A DNA stretch of 64,000 nucleotides from Paenibacillus glycanilyticus (lineage in GTDB: Bacteria; Bacillota; Bacilli; Paenibacillales; Paenibacillaceae), in the NCBI RefSeq assembly GCF_023715145.1, contig NZ_JAMBNP010000001.1, forward strand, positions 62,001 to 126,000, read 5' to 3'. This document shows, piece after piece, positions 52,960 through 61,921 of the stretch. A program made the position numbers and the translations under genes. A model generated the notes under the pieces. That model did not search any database, was not told the DNA's origin, and saw only the letters and a list, made by a program, of their open reading frames with translations. Position 1 is the first letter of the stretch; each line of letters opens with the position of its first letter.

Positions 52960-53496
52960 TCACAATATTCCAATTTGGTTAAGCGGCCATATCCGGTACA
53001 CGGCCTTCCCCTCAATACTGGAGAGGGCAATGGGACCAAGCGACCGGCTGTCTACGCTATGCTCGCGGTTGTCACCCAGAACAAACAGCTGCTTGGATGC
53101 GACCGTATACGGGAACAGCATTCCGCCGGGCAGCGTTAATCCTTCCGCGTAAGGCTCGGCGAGCATCTGTCCGTTCAAATAGACGGCTCCGTCCCGGACG
53201 TCAATGACATCGCCCGGCAGGCCGATGACTCTTTTTACCAGCCGTAAGGGGCTTTCCGGACCATGGATAATGACGATATCTCCGTGCTCCGGCGATTTGA
53301 ACCGGTAGGACCATTTGTCCTCGATCAGGCGTTGGCCTTCCACAAGCGTTTTTTGCATCGAGATATTATGTACCTGCGCTTGCGCGTAAACATAGTTTTG
53401 GAACAACAAAGCGATAAAGGTGGCGGCGATAATCGAGATCGACCATTCTCTAAGCTCCCTCAGAGCTTTGGACTTTCCGGTTAGTTGTTCATCCAT
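52960..53496 (-). CDS. sip: signal peptidase I
   Basis: Type I signal peptidase cleaves signal peptides of exported proteins. The 178-residue protein has one N-terminal membrane anchor, the catalytic serine Ser46 in VHNISMQKTL, the catalytic lysine Lys88 in LRLVKRVIGLPGD, and the box E GDNREHSVDSRSLGPI. The serine box is slightly unusual, with KTL where PTL is usual. The ATG at 53496 has AAGGGG about six bases upstream. It precedes the vanW-like gene in a likely operon. Confidence 0.93.
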   Translation of the reverse strand: MDEQLTGKSKALRELREWSISIIAATFIALLFQNYVYAQAQVHNISMQKTLVEGQRLIEDKWSYRFKSPEHGDIVIIHGPESPLRLVKRVIGLPGDVIDVRDGAVYLNGQMLAEPYAEGLTLPGGMLFPYTVASKQLFVLGDNREHSVDSRSLGPIALSSIEGKAVYRIWPLNQIGIL

Positions 53497-53645
53497 TCTC
53501 TTGCACCCCTTGAAGAAATAGGAATTCAACATAACCAACACCTATAACGATAGCGCCGCTAAAAAAGTTACCGGGGTCTTAAAAATACCGTGACAGGCGT
53601 AAGGCATGTCTTATAAAGTAGATTTATATGAGGGAGGTAGCAAGA

Positions 53646-54830
53646 ATGGAACCATCAACACGTTCGCAGCGACTACTTTTTATGACGGTCACGTTACTGT
53701 TCTGGATCTCAATGTATACATACGTGCCGACATTGTCGCCTTATCTGAGCACGAGGGGATTATCGCTTGACCTGATTGGGATTGTGCTTGGAAGCTACGG
53801 CTTCGTCCAATTGCTCATCCGTTTTCCGCTGGGGATGCTGTCTGACCGGTGGGGAAAAAGAAAGCCGTTTATTCTGCTGGGCATGCTTGCCGCAAGCATC
53901 AGCTGTCTCTTGTTCATTCTTCCGGGGAGCTGGTTATGGCCGCTGGCTGGCCGTGCGATGGCGGGGTTATGCGCTTCGACCTGGGTCGCTTTTACCGTGA
54001 TGTACGCGAATTATTTTGCGTCCGAGGATGCTACGAAAGCAATGGGCAATATCAGCGTGATGACCGTATCCGGCCAGATGATCGGGATGTTGTTAAGCGG
54101 GTGGATGTCGGATGGGTTTGGAGCGAATGCGCCATTCGTGTTAGGAGCGGTAATCGGAGGAATTGGCCTTTTGCTTGCGCTTGCCATTTACGAACCTGCC
54201 AAACCGCTTCATGAGCGGAGCGGCATATCCTTTTCCATGATTCAAAGCGTTATGCGCACGAAGCTTCTGCTGCAAGTGGCTCTGTTGTCACTGCTGGCCC
54301 ATTGCGTGCTCTTCATTACGATGTTCGGGTTTACGCCGTTAAAAGCGGAGACCATGGGCAGCAGCGGACTCGAGCTTACACTGCTCGTATTTGCCTTTAT
54401 GGCGCCGCATGCTCTTGCTTCGATGTTCACGGCCAGCTGGTTTGCACCGCGCTTCGGGAATTGGACAACGATTGGCACCGGCTTTATCCTGAGCGCTATC
54501 TGTACCGTCTCCATCTGCTATGTGCATTCGATCTGGCTCCTTATGCTGACGCAGGTCATTAATGGCTTTGCGCAAGGTCTGCACATCCCCTTGCTGCTTG
54601 GGCTTGCAATCCGCGATGTTGACCCGCCGGGCCGGGCTACCGCCATGGGATTATACCAAGCGGTATATGCGGCAGGCATGTTCGCCGGGCCTTTCCTTGC
54701 GGGGTGGCTGAACGAGAGCTGGGGGTTAAACAGCGGCTTTGCCCTAGGCGGACTTTTCGGGTTTATCGCCGCTGTCTTATGTCTCGCGTATTACCGGTCT
54801 GACCGGAAAGTAATTAAGGCCATTAATTAA
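53646..54830 (+). CDS. MFS transporter
   Basis: The 394-residue protein has about 12 membrane segments, with MFS motif A in GMLSDRWGKRKPF near residue 68 and a second-half VNGFAQGLHIPLLLGLAIRDVDPPGRATAMGLYQAVYA block near 305. Substrate cannot be told. The ATG at 53646 has GGGAGG seven bases upstream. It is flanked by minus-strand genes and ends at its own hairpin. Confidence 0.9.
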   Translation: MEPSTRSQRLLFMTVTLLFWISMYTYVPTLSPYLSTRGLSLDLIGIVLGSYGFVQLLIRFPLGMLSDRWGKRKPFILLGMLAASISCLLFILPGSWLWPLAGRAMAGLCASTWVAFTVMYANYFASEDATKAMGNISVMTVSGQMIGMLLSGWMSDGFGANAPFVLGAVIGGIGLLLALAIYEPAKPLHERSGISFSMIQSVMRTKLLLQVALLSLLAHCVLFITMFGFTPLKAETMGSSGLELTLLVFAFMAPHALASMFTASWFAPRFGNWTTIGTGFILSAICTVSICYVHSIWLLMLTQVINGFAQGLHIPLLLGLAIRDVDPPGRATAMGLYQAVYAAGMFAGPFLAGWLNESWGLNSGFALGGLFGFIAAVLCLAYYRSDRKVIKAIN

Positions 54831-54848
54831 TCGAGCTCAGGTAGTTGG

Positions 54849-54877
54849 GAAAGTGATTAATGAGGTTAATCACTTTC
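54849..54877. terminator. hairpin terminator between the MFS gene and the ECF fusion gene
   Basis: GAAAGTGATTAA-tgagg-TTAATCACTTTC, a perfect 12-pair stem, lies 18 bases after the MFS stop and may serve both converging genes. The T-run is short. Confidence 0.75.
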
Positions 54878-54915
54878 TTGAATATTTAACCCTTAATTAA
54901 TGCAATTAATTGATC

Positions 54916-56628
54916 TCACTTCACTAACAGAAGGAGTATCGCTGCGGCGGCAGCGGAGGCGATGATGATCAGGTCCTCCCGGCTGAACCGAAGACGCAGC
55001 CCTTGCGTTGGCTTGGCCAGCGGATGACCGATTCCCCGCGCTTCGAGCGCATCTGCCATTTGCTCCGCCATGCGGAGCAATGACCGGATATAGGGCACCA
55101 TGGCAGGCAGCAGCATCCGGAAAGGAAGCGAGCCTGCGGGCGTTGTCGCTTTGCCTCTTGCATGCGCGATCTTGACGTAACGTTCCCATTCTGCCGCAAG
55201 CAGCGGAATGAAGCGGAAGATTAGCGTCACGGTTAAGGCAACGGACATCACGGGGACTTTAAACCGGTTCATCCAGCCAAACGTCTGCTCCAGGCTTCGT
55301 TGAACGCGCAGCGGCGTTACGAGGCCCATAAGCGGCAAGCCAAGCATCATCACGAGCAGCAAGCCGCTGAAGCGCTGGATGTTCTGCAAGGCCGGCCCCC
55401 AATCAAAGGCCATTGGGCTGAAATGCACTCCCGCAATAAAGGCGATAACCGCCGTCATGATGACATAGGCCCGGATGGCTTTCATCCAGGGCCTTATTTG
55501 TGCCCGCAGCGGGATAAGCACCGCAAGGGATAAGGCAGCTGCGACGGCAAGCCCCGCCCAGCTGCGCTGGAGCAGGATGGTTGTGGCGAGCAGCAGGTAC
55601 GCGGCGATTAACGCCCGCGGATCAAACCGCGCGGCGAGGCGGCGGTTTGGATGTGGAGCCGCAGCGAGCGCTGCCTGCGGCTCTGGGGCATGCGCCGCCG
55701 CTGCTGCCGAGTTGTGTGCAGCAGCGGCGGCGGCTTGCAAGGACGGGCGTTCCGCCGTCCTTGGGCCGTGGGCGGCGCGCTGCGCCGCCAGCAGCGCCGC
55801 GAGCTCGCGCGGCGCCGGCCACGGCGCGCCGCCTGGCGCAGCCGGCGGCGCAAAGCCCGCCGCGCGCAGCTGCGCCAGCGCGCGCTGCGCCTGCGGCGCG
55901 GCGGCCTCGTGGGCGTGTGTCACCGCCCACGAGGCCGCGGGAGCCGCTTCGCGGACGGAGCCGCCGGCAATAACGGCGACTTCGTCCGCGAGCGGCAGCA
56001 GCGCGTCGAGGTCGTGCGTGGCCACGACCGCTCCGCGCCCCGCCGCCCTGTGCGCGTCCAGAACCGCGCACAAGCGGCGGATGCCGTCGGCGTCTAACCC
56101 CGCCGTCGGCTCGTCGAGCAGCAGCCATTCCGGCTCGCATGCCAGAAGGCATGCCATGGCAAGCCTCCGCTGCTGCCCGCCGCTCAGCGTCCAAGGATCG
56201 CGGCCCAGCAGCTCCATCGAGAGTCCGGTCTGCTCCATCGCGCTTGCTATCCTGGATTCCTTCTCCTTGTCCTCCACTCCATAAGGCTTAAGCGAGTAAT
56301 CAAACTCCTCTTTTACCGTTGAAGCGAACCATTGCGATTCCGACTGCTGCAGGGCAATTCCCGTACGCAGCACGATAGCTTTATTCAACCGTTGCTTTCT
56401 TCTCCCGCTTGTCCAGAGAGGCTCATCGCCTTGATAGATTTGCCCATCCGACAAACGCCTTAATCCGGCTAATGACTCCAGCAAGGTGGATTTGCCCGAT
56501 CCATTATGGCCAACAAGCAAAGTGATGGCACCTTTGCGGAAGGTAAGATTAATGCCGCTCAGCAGCCTTTTATCCGGTTCGTTAGGCGCGGCAACCGCAG
56601 TCTGTTCCAGCTTCCAGTCTCCTGTCAT
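54916..56628 (-). CDS. ECF transporter ATPase-EcfT fusion protein
   Basis: One chain of 570 residues joins an ECF-type ATPase to an EcfT-type membrane subunit. Residues 1-245 hold Walker A GHNGSGKST (40-48), signature LSGGQQRR (148-155) and Walker B LLLDEPTAGLD (170-179). Residues about 240-340 are a GC-rich, alanine- and proline-rich linker. Residues about 345-570 have several helices and the two Ala-Arg-Gly motifs of EcfT, AHARG and EARG, which dock on the ATPases. It overlaps the upstream ATPase gene by ATGA and is divergent from bioY, so biotin energising is likely. Fused A and T subunits are unusual; they are normally separate. Confidence 0.88.
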   Translation of the reverse strand: MTGDWKLEQTAVAAPNEPDKRLLSGINLTFRKGAITLLVGHNGSGKSTLLESLAGLRRLSDGQIYQGDEPLWTSGRRKQRLNKAIVLRTGIALQQSESQWFASTVKEEFDYSLKPYGVEDKEKESRIASAMEQTGLSMELLGRDPWTLSGGQQRRLAMACLLACEPEWLLLDEPTAGLDADGIRRLCAVLDAHRAAGRGAVVATHDLDALLPLADEVAVIAGGSVREAAPAASWAVTHAHEAAAPQAQRALAQLRAAGFAPPAAPGGAPWPAPRELAALLAAQRAAHGPRTAERPSLQAAAAAAHNSAAAAAHAPEPQAALAAAPHPNRRLAARFDPRALIAAYLLLATTILLQRSWAGLAVAAALSLAVLIPLRAQIRPWMKAIRAYVIMTAVIAFIAGVHFSPMAFDWGPALQNIQRFSGLLLVMMLGLPLMGLVTPLRVQRSLEQTFGWMNRFKVPVMSVALTVTLIFRFIPLLAAEWERYVKIAHARGKATTPAGSLPFRMLLPAMVPYIRSLLRMAEQMADALEARGIGHPLAKPTQGLRLRFSREDLIIIASAAAAAILLLLVK

Positions 56629-57467
56629 TGCTCCGCCACCGCCTTCATAAGCATCTCGGGCGTCATGGGTAGCTGTTCAAAGGTTACCCCAAGCGCCTCC
56701 AGCTCCCATGCGGTCTGAACGACATAAGGAGCGGTGAAGCCAAGCTTCTCGCATGGGCTGATGCCGGCAGCACGCCGTTCAAAGAACCGCTCTGCCTCGC
56801 CGTCAAACATGAGTTCCCCTTGCGCCAAGGCCAGTACCCTGTCGCCAGCGGCGAGCTCCTCCAGCTTTTGCGTTATCCATATGACCGTAACTCCGCGGCC
56901 GTTCAATTCCCTTACTTTTTCCATCACGTCCATACAAGCTTCCGGATCAAGCATCGCCGTCACTTCATCAAGAATAAGCATCGGCGATTGTACCGCCAGG
57001 CATCCCGCAATTGCGGTCAGCTGCTTTTGCCCGCCGGACAAAGTCTCTACCGCCTGGTGCATTCTTGCATGCAGACTGGTTTGGCGAAGAGCCTCCTCTG
57101 CTAATCCGGCAATTGCGCTTCCTTCTACGCCATGCTGCTCCAGCATCATCACAACATCCTCCCAAGGCGTTGACCCCACCATTGAAGCGTCAGGCTGCTG
57201 CAGCACGATCGGAACCTGCCCCGTAACGAACCGGGTCTGGTCTTTATAGACCTTCCCTCCCACATGCAAAGCCCCAAATCCGGCAATCAGCCTGGCTAGA
57301 GTGCTTTTCCCGCTTCCGTTCCTCCCGATCAAGTTGATCCATTCTCCTTCTGCAAGGGTAACAGATATATTCCGCAGCAGGTAAGGCTGGGCTTTCATTT
57401 GTTCCCCATATGTTAACGGCTTGACTGACACGTTGGACAGCTCTGCCAAATTTTTTTCCAAAAACAT
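56625..57467 (-). CDS. ECF transporter ATP-binding protein (EcfA)
   Basis: This is the second ATPase of the module. The 280-residue protein has GRNGSGKST at 48-56, LSGGQ at 143-147, and LILDEVTAMLD at about 164-174. The C-terminal region resembles CbiO-type ATPases. The ATG at 57467 has GAGGTTG five bases upstream; longer readings into the operator are rejected. Its stop overlaps the start of the fusion gene (ATGA), so two different ATPase domains would be made in equal number. Confidence 0.9.
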   Translation of the reverse strand: MFLEKNLAELSNVSVKPLTYGEQMKAQPYLLRNISVTLAEGEWINLIGRNGSGKSTLARLIAGFGALHVGGKVYKDQTRFVTGQVPIVLQQPDASMVGSTPWEDVVMMLEQHGVEGSAIAGLAEEALRQTSLHARMHQAVETLSGGQKQLTAIAGCLAVQSPMLILDEVTAMLDPEACMDVMEKVRELNGRGVTVIWITQKLEELAAGDRVLALAQGELMFDGEAERFFERRAAGISPCEKLGFTAPYVVQTAWELEALGVTFEQLPMTPEMLMKAVAEQ

Positions 57468-57515
57468 TCGTTCAACCTCTTCCCCAAATGAAAAAGCTGT
57501 GCTAAAATCCGATTT

Positions 57516-57547
57516 GTTAACCTTGATTAAATATAAATGGTTAACAT
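57516..57547. promoter_or_regulatory. BirA-type biotin operator
   Basis: Perfect inverted repeat TGTTAACC-N16-GGTTAACA in the 113-base gap between the divergent ecfA and bioY genes. It matches the known Bacillus/Firmicutes BirA operator pattern. One operator between the two genes should let biotin repress both the S component and the energising module. Confidence 0.9.
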
Positions 57548-57580
57548 TCAAAACGCAATAACAAAAGGAGTCGATCCGCC

Positions 57581-58195
57581 ATGCGCAGCAGTTCTATTCG
57601 AAGCACCGTATTTATCGCCCTATTCGCAGCACTATTCATTGTTATGAGCGCTATTCAGATTAAAGTTGGTTCGTATGTGCCCATTACGCTCCAGACGCTT
57701 GCCGTAACGCTTGCGGGAGCTATTCTTGGACCTCGCAAGAGCTTTATCTCTCTTGTCATCGTCATTGCCCTAACCGCAACCGGCCTTCCTCTCTTGAGCG
57801 GCAGAGGCGGCCTTGAGACCTTGACCGGCGCTACGGGCGGATTTATATTTGCCTTCCCGTTCTGTGCATTAATCATCGGCTTCGCCACGCAAGCGCTCTT
57901 CCGCAGCGAAGCTCTCATGCGCAACCGCATCGTCGCGTTTATCGCTTTATTTGTTGTATTCGAGCTGTTCGGTTCATTCCTTACTTATGTGCCTGGCGTA
58001 CCATGGCTGATGCATGTCACCGGTCTAGGCTTTGGCAAGGCCATGACAGCTGGCTGCTATCCATACCTGCCTGGCGACGCAATCAAATCCTTTGTTGCAG
58101 CAATTATCGTGCTATCTCTCAAACCATACATTCTAAGAATCCAATCGTCAATGCTCGCAAAAGAAAACAGCAGCCCGATCCAAAACATAGCTTAA
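57581..58195 (+). CDS. bioY: biotin transporter S component BioY
   Basis: BioY is the substrate-binding membrane subunit of the biotin ECF transporter. The 204-residue protein has about six helices, with YVPITLQTLAVTLAGAILGPRKSF near residue 32, TGLPLLSGRGGLETLTGATGGFIF near 68, and the C-terminal YLPGDAIKSF block. The length and motifs are typical. It has AAAGGAG upstream of the ATG and ends at a strong terminator. Together with the two genes on the other strand it forms a dedicated biotin importer. Confidence 0.96.
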   Translation: MRSSSIRSTVFIALFAALFIVMSAIQIKVGSYVPITLQTLAVTLAGAILGPRKSFISLVIVIALTATGLPLLSGRGGLETLTGATGGFIFAFPFCALIIGFATQALFRSEALMRNRIVAFIALFVVFELFGSFLTYVPGVPWLMHVTGLGFGKAMTAGCYPYLPGDAIKSFVAAIIVLSLKPYILRIQSSMLAKENSSPIQNIA

Positions 58196-58201
58196 TAATA
58201 G

Positions 58202-58232
58202 AAAAGGACCATCTCCGGATGGTCCTTTTTAT
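58202..58232 (+). terminator. terminator of bioY
   Basis: AAAAGGACCATC-tccg-GATGGTCCTTTT, a perfect 12-pair stem, ends in a T-run on the plus strand, just after the bioY stop. Confidence 0.95.
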
Positions 58233-58311
58233 TTTAACGCCATTAAATAATAAGATGCTTCCTCACTTTTCAATCTACTGAATTGTTTCGGTAAATCACT
58301 CTCTCTGCCAA

Positions 58312-58347
58312 ATAAAAAAGCAGACCGGGTTCTCACCCGATCTGCTC
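58312..58347 (-). terminator. terminator of the alcohol dehydrogenase gene
   Basis: AGCAGA(c/a)CGGGT hairpin (58319-58330 with 58335-58346) with a T-run on the minus strand, after the gene that ends at 58362. No other feature was seen in the rest of this gap. Confidence 0.92.
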
Positions 58348-58361
58348 TTTCGCACGATCAT

Positions 58362-59525
58362 TTACAGGGACAATTGATAAATCGCCATAACGTCTTCCTT
58401 CTTCAGCTTGCGGAAGTTGCCGCGGGTACCGCTGCCGGTCGTTTTCTCCGCCATTTCTTCTAGTCTGCTCGCGTCGATGTCATAATCCGCAAGGCGTGAC
58501 GGTGCGCCGATGGAGCTCCAGAACTCTCTTAGCCTCGCAATTCCTTCGCGCGCCACCTCTAGATCATCACGGCCTTCGGCCTTCACTCCGAATACGTTTA
58601 CCGCCAATTGTTTGAACCGTCCTACATTATCTTCAACCACGTAGTTCATCCAGTTCGGGAATAGAATCGCCAGACCCCCGCCATGCGGAATATCGTAAAC
58701 GGCGGACACCGCGTGCTCCATGTCATGGTTCGCCCAGTCACCGATAATGCCCATGGATAATGTATTGTTGAGCGCCATAGTACCACAATACAGAATCGTC
58801 TCGCGAAGCTTCACATTGGTCAGATCATTCACCAGGCCAGGAGCGGTTGCGATAACCGTGCGCAGAATCGATTCGCAGAAACCGTCCTGAACCGGCGTGT
58901 TGGCATCATGATGGAAATATTGCTCGAACACATGCGCCATCATATCAACCATGCCATATACGGTATGGTCTTTAGGAGCGCTCGCCGTAAACGCGGGATC
59001 AAGAATCGAGAAGGTTGGATAAGCGAGCACATTGCTCCAGCCGTGCTTCTCAAGCGTCTCTTCATTGGTGATGACCGAACCGGAGTTCATCTCCGAGCCC
59101 GTTGCTGCCAGCGTCAGGATCGTGCCAAGCGGCAGCGCCGCTTCTGGCTTCGCCTTGCGGCTGACGATATCCCAGAAGCTGCCCTCGTATTTCGCTGCGA
59201 TAATAATCGCTTTGGCACAGTCAATGGTGCTGCCGCCGCCTACCGCAAGAACCCAATCAATCGATTCGGAACGGCACAGGTCAGCCCCCCGGTGAACAGT
59301 CGACAGACGCGGGTTAGGCTCCACACCGCTCAATTCGGTAACCGTACAGCCCGCTTCATTCAGCTTCTCGAGAACTTGTTCATACAGACCGTTGCGCTTA
59401 ATGCTTCCTCCGCCATACACAAGCAGCACGCGCTTGCCCAGCTTTGCCGCTTCCACGGGAAGCTGCTTCAATTGTCCTTCGCCAAAGTGCAGGCGCGTCG
59501 GGTTGTAATATGTAAATGGATTCAT
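58362..59525 (-). CDS. iron-containing alcohol dehydrogenase (YugJ/BdhA-like)
   Basis: The 387-residue protein is a group III, iron-dependent alcohol dehydrogenase. It has [16 protein letters not shown] near residue 37 and [14 protein letters not shown] near 92 (nucleotide binding), [12 protein letters not shown] near 135, and histidine-rich metal-ligand blocks [15 protein letters not shown] near 190 and [23 protein letters not shown] near 260. It resembles NADH- or NADPH-dependent butanol dehydrogenases of fermentative Bacillus. The physiological substrate is unproven. It stands alone. Confidence 0.92.
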   Translation of the reverse strand: MNPFTYYNPTRLHFGEGQLKQLPVEAAKLGKRVLLVYGGGSIKRNGLYEQVLEKLNEAGCTVTELSGVEPNPRLSTVHRGADLCRSESIDWVLAVGGGSTIDCAKAIIIAAKYEGSFWDIVSRKAKPEAALPLGTILTLAATGSEMNSGSVITNEETLEKHGWSNVLAYPTFSILDPAFTASAPKDHTVYGMVDMMAHVFEQYFHHDANTPVQDGFCESILRTVIATAPGLVNDLTNVKLRETILYCGTMALNNTLSMGIIGDWANHDMEHAVSAVYDIPHGGGLAILFPNWMNYVVEDNVGRFKQLAVNVFGVKAEGRDDLEVAREGIARLREFWSSIGAPSRLADYDIDASRLEEMAEKTTGSGTRGNFRKLKKEDVMAIYQLSL

Positions 59526-59634
59526 CTTTGTATTTCTCCTCTTCTACATTGTATTTGTTAGGCTAAATTGCTCCGACAGTTCATTTTGGCACAATCCCGC
59601 CCGTTTTATGAGAGACCCTGCCAACATTCGCCTT

Positions 59635-59684
59635 AGAAAAATAAAGAGAAGCGTTCCAATTACAGAACCGCCTCTCTCTTTATT
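59635..59684 (-). terminator. terminator of ricA
   Basis: AATAAAGAGA/TCTCTTTATT stem with inner GTTC/GAAC pairing, ending next to the ricA stop and flanked by T-rich sequence on the minus strand. Confidence 0.85.
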
Positions 59685-60164
59685 CTAGTCACATTCAGCC
59701 GGCGCTTCAACGGAAGCGTCTTCGACATTGATTTTCTCGGAGACCGTATCGCGTACGATCGAAATAACAAGCTGCAGCAAATAGTTGATGTCGGACTGGC
59801 TTTGCTGGAACTCCGATACAATCGGAATACCGTCGAGCTCATCCTGAAGGGATTCCATTTCCCCTTCGATCTTTTTAACCATTTGCTCGTTTTTGAAGGT
59901 CGTTTCGAATGCCACGACTTCTTTTTGTTTCTTCTTGATCATCGAGATCAGCGCTTGAACACGCTCATTCCCTTGGATTTGCTTCTCGGCGCGCTGGTAC
60001 TGCTGTACTTCCTCGGAAGTAAAGATAAGACCCGCCAGCTCCTTCGCCTTTTCCATAATATCATCGCGGACAAGAAGGTCGCGCGTATTAAATTTCGGGA
60101 CATCGCAGCCATGCTCATGATCATGATGGTGGTGCGTATTAACGGCAGTTTGTTGTTCGGACAT
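59685..60164 (-). CDS. ricA: YlbF/YmcA-family regulator (RicA-like) with histidine-rich N-terminus
   Basis: In B. subtilis the RicA/RicF/RicT complex supports RNase Y processing and Spo0A activation. The 159-residue protein has the family helical core (LVRDDIMEKAKELAGLIFTSEEV, VQALISMIKKKQKEVVAFETT, GIPIVSEFQQSQSDINYLLQLV). It starts with an extra stretch THHHHDHEHGCD that I do not recall in the B. subtilis protein, and ends with a cysteine (PAECD). It follows miaB by 31 bases, as ymcA follows miaB in B. subtilis, which supports the RicA assignment. Confidence 0.88.
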   Translation of the reverse strand: MSEQQTAVNTHHHHDHEHGCDVPKFNTRDLLVRDDIMEKAKELAGLIFTSEEVQQYQRAEKQIQGNERVQALISMIKKKQKEVVAFETTFKNEQMVKKIEGEMESLQDELDGIPIVSEFQQSQSDINYLLQLVISIVRDTVSEKINVEDASVEAPAECD

Positions 60165-60195
60165 CTATCATCTCTCCCACTAATTTGAGTAGCAT

Positions 60196-61767
60196 CTAGG
60201 ATACATTGCTGGCGGAATTCGCCAACGGTTCTGCTTTAATATACCATGTTTTTGCTTCCGTTACACGAACATGTATAAATTGTCCGATCCATTCTTTTGG
60301 TCCTTCCAGATGCACCAGCTTGTTCGTGCGGGTTCGGCCGGCCAAAATAGCAGAGTTGTTCTTGCTCTCGCCTTCGACGAGCACCTCGACAATCTCGCCC
60401 TCCATCTGTTCGTTGCTGTTTCGGCCCAGCTCAGCCATCAGCTCATTTAAACGCTTCAGGCGTTTTTTCTTCACTTCCAGAGGCACGTTATCCTCCATGT
60501 CGGCCGCAGGCGTTCCTTCGCGCGGAGAATAAAGAAACGTATAAGCAAAGTCAAATCCAACCTTGCGGACTAACGTCATCGTATCCTCAAACTGTTCGTC
60601 CGTCTCCCCCGGGAAGCCGACAATAATGTCGGTTGAGAGAGAAACATTCGGAATCGCCCGTTTAATCTTCACAACAAGCTCCAGGTACAGCTCGCGGGTA
60701 TATTTGCGGCTCATCCGTTTCAGCACTTCTGTGCTTCCGGATTGAACCGGCAAATGGATATGCTCAACCAGATTGCCTCCGCGCGCGAGCACCTCGATCA
60801 GATGATCATCGAAGTCCCGCGGATGGCTGGTCGTGAACCGTACCCTCGGAAGATCAATTTTGGAGATTTCATGCATGAGATCGCCGAAGCGGTACTCCAT
60901 GTCTTCGAAATCCTTCCCGTAGGCGTTTACATTTTGACCAAGCAGCGTAATCTCCTTAAACCCTTGGCGAGCCAGATCGCGGACCTCGGCAATAACATCC
61001 TCCGGACGGCGGCTCCGCTCCTTGCCCCGCGTATAAGGAACGATGCAGTACGTGCAGAACTTGTCGCAGCCGTACATAATGTTGACCCAAGCACGCATGC
61101 CATCCCGCTTCTTAGGCATGTTTTCAATAATATCGCCTTCCTTGGACCATACCTCTACAACCATCTCTTTGCTGAAATACGCGTTTTGCAGCAAATTTGG
61201 CAGACGGTGAATGTTATGAGTTCCGAAGATCATATCGACAAAAGCATGCTTTTGCAGGATTTTGCCCACAACCGACTCTTCCTGCGACATGCATCCGCAT
61301 ACGCCCAGCAGCAGACCCGGCTTTTGCAGCTTCAAGGTTTTGAGATGACCCAGCTCCCCGAATACTTTGTCTTCCGCGTTTTCCCGAATGGCGCAAGTAT
61401 TGAGAAGAATGACATCCGCCTGTAAGCGGTCTTCCGTCGCCTTATACCCCATTTCCTCGAACATGCCTTTCATGACCTCCGTGTCATGCTCGTTCATCTG
61501 GCAGCCGTAGGTTTGTATTAAATAAAATTTCCCTTTGCCAAGCGTTTGCAGCTCTTCCGGTATCGAGAAATCATAATGAACCTCTATGTCTTCTTTCCCG
61601 CGTTTCTTTTCTTCCTTATAGTCTGGCGTGGAGTTAATCTGTATGTTCCGGCCTTTAATGCGGTAGGTCGTTACTCCGTCATCCGTACTAAGCACCTTAG
61701 CATCCGAGAAGTCAAAGTATCTGGAATAGTCTTTAACCTTGCCGGATTGATCGTTCCCCTTAGACAT
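60196..61767 (-). CDS. miaB: tRNA (N6-isopentenyl adenosine-37-C2) methylthiotransferase
   Basis: MiaB is a radical-SAM enzyme that adds methylthio groups to i6A37 in tRNA. The 523-residue protein has an N-terminal domain with the first cluster ([11 protein letters not shown] and GVCGCMS cysteines), the radical-[11 protein letters not shown] motif near residue 237, and a C-terminal TRAM domain ([22 protein letters not shown]). An N-terminal extension of about 65 residues precedes the fold, as is common in Bacillales. It precedes ricA. Confidence 0.96.
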   Translation of the reverse strand: MSKGNDQSGKVKDYSRYFDFSDAKVLSTDDGVTTYRIKGRNIQINSTPDYKEEKKRGKEDIEVHYDFSIPEELQTLGKGKFYLIQTYGCQMNEHDTEVMKGMFEEMGYKATEDRLQADVILLNTCAIRENAEDKVFGELGHLKTLKLQKPGLLLGVCGCMSQEESVVGKILQKHAFVDMIFGTHNIHRLPNLLQNAYFSKEMVVEVWSKEGDIIENMPKKRDGMRAWVNIMYGCDKFCTYCIVPYTRGKERSRRPEDVIAEVRDLARQGFKEITLLGQNVNAYGKDFEDMEYRFGDLMHEISKIDLPRVRFTTSHPRDFDDHLIEVLARGGNLVEHIHLPVQSGSTEVLKRMSRKYTRELYLELVVKIKRAIPNVSLSTDIIVGFPGETDEQFEDTMTLVRKVGFDFAYTFLYSPREGTPAADMEDNVPLEVKKKRLKRLNELMAELGRNSNEQMEGEIVEVLVEGESKNNSAILAGRTRTNKLVHLEGPKEWIGQFIHVRVTEAKTWYIKAEPLANSASNVS

Positions 61768-61864
61768 GGTTTTTCACACTTCCCTCTACATGAAATATTG
61801 CATTTTTGCCCAATACAAAATTATAGCATAACTTCAGGAAGGATATCCATTTGTTCCGGGAATG

Positions 61865-61905
61865 TCAAAAAAGGCTGACAGGGGGTTGTACCCCCTGCCA
61901 GCCTT
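61865..61905 (-). terminator. terminator of pduL
   Basis: GGCTG-a-CAGGGGGT-tgt-ACCCCCTG-c-CAGCC hairpin followed by a T-run on the minus strand, between pduL and miaB. Confidence 0.95.
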
Positions 61906-61921
61906 TCAAACAAGCTAAGCT

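Noticed and set aside
55475..56284. Plus-strand reading frame of 269 codons opposite the ECF fusion
   Set aside because: It is open only because of high GC content and is made of Ala/Ser/Cys/Arg low-complexity sequence.
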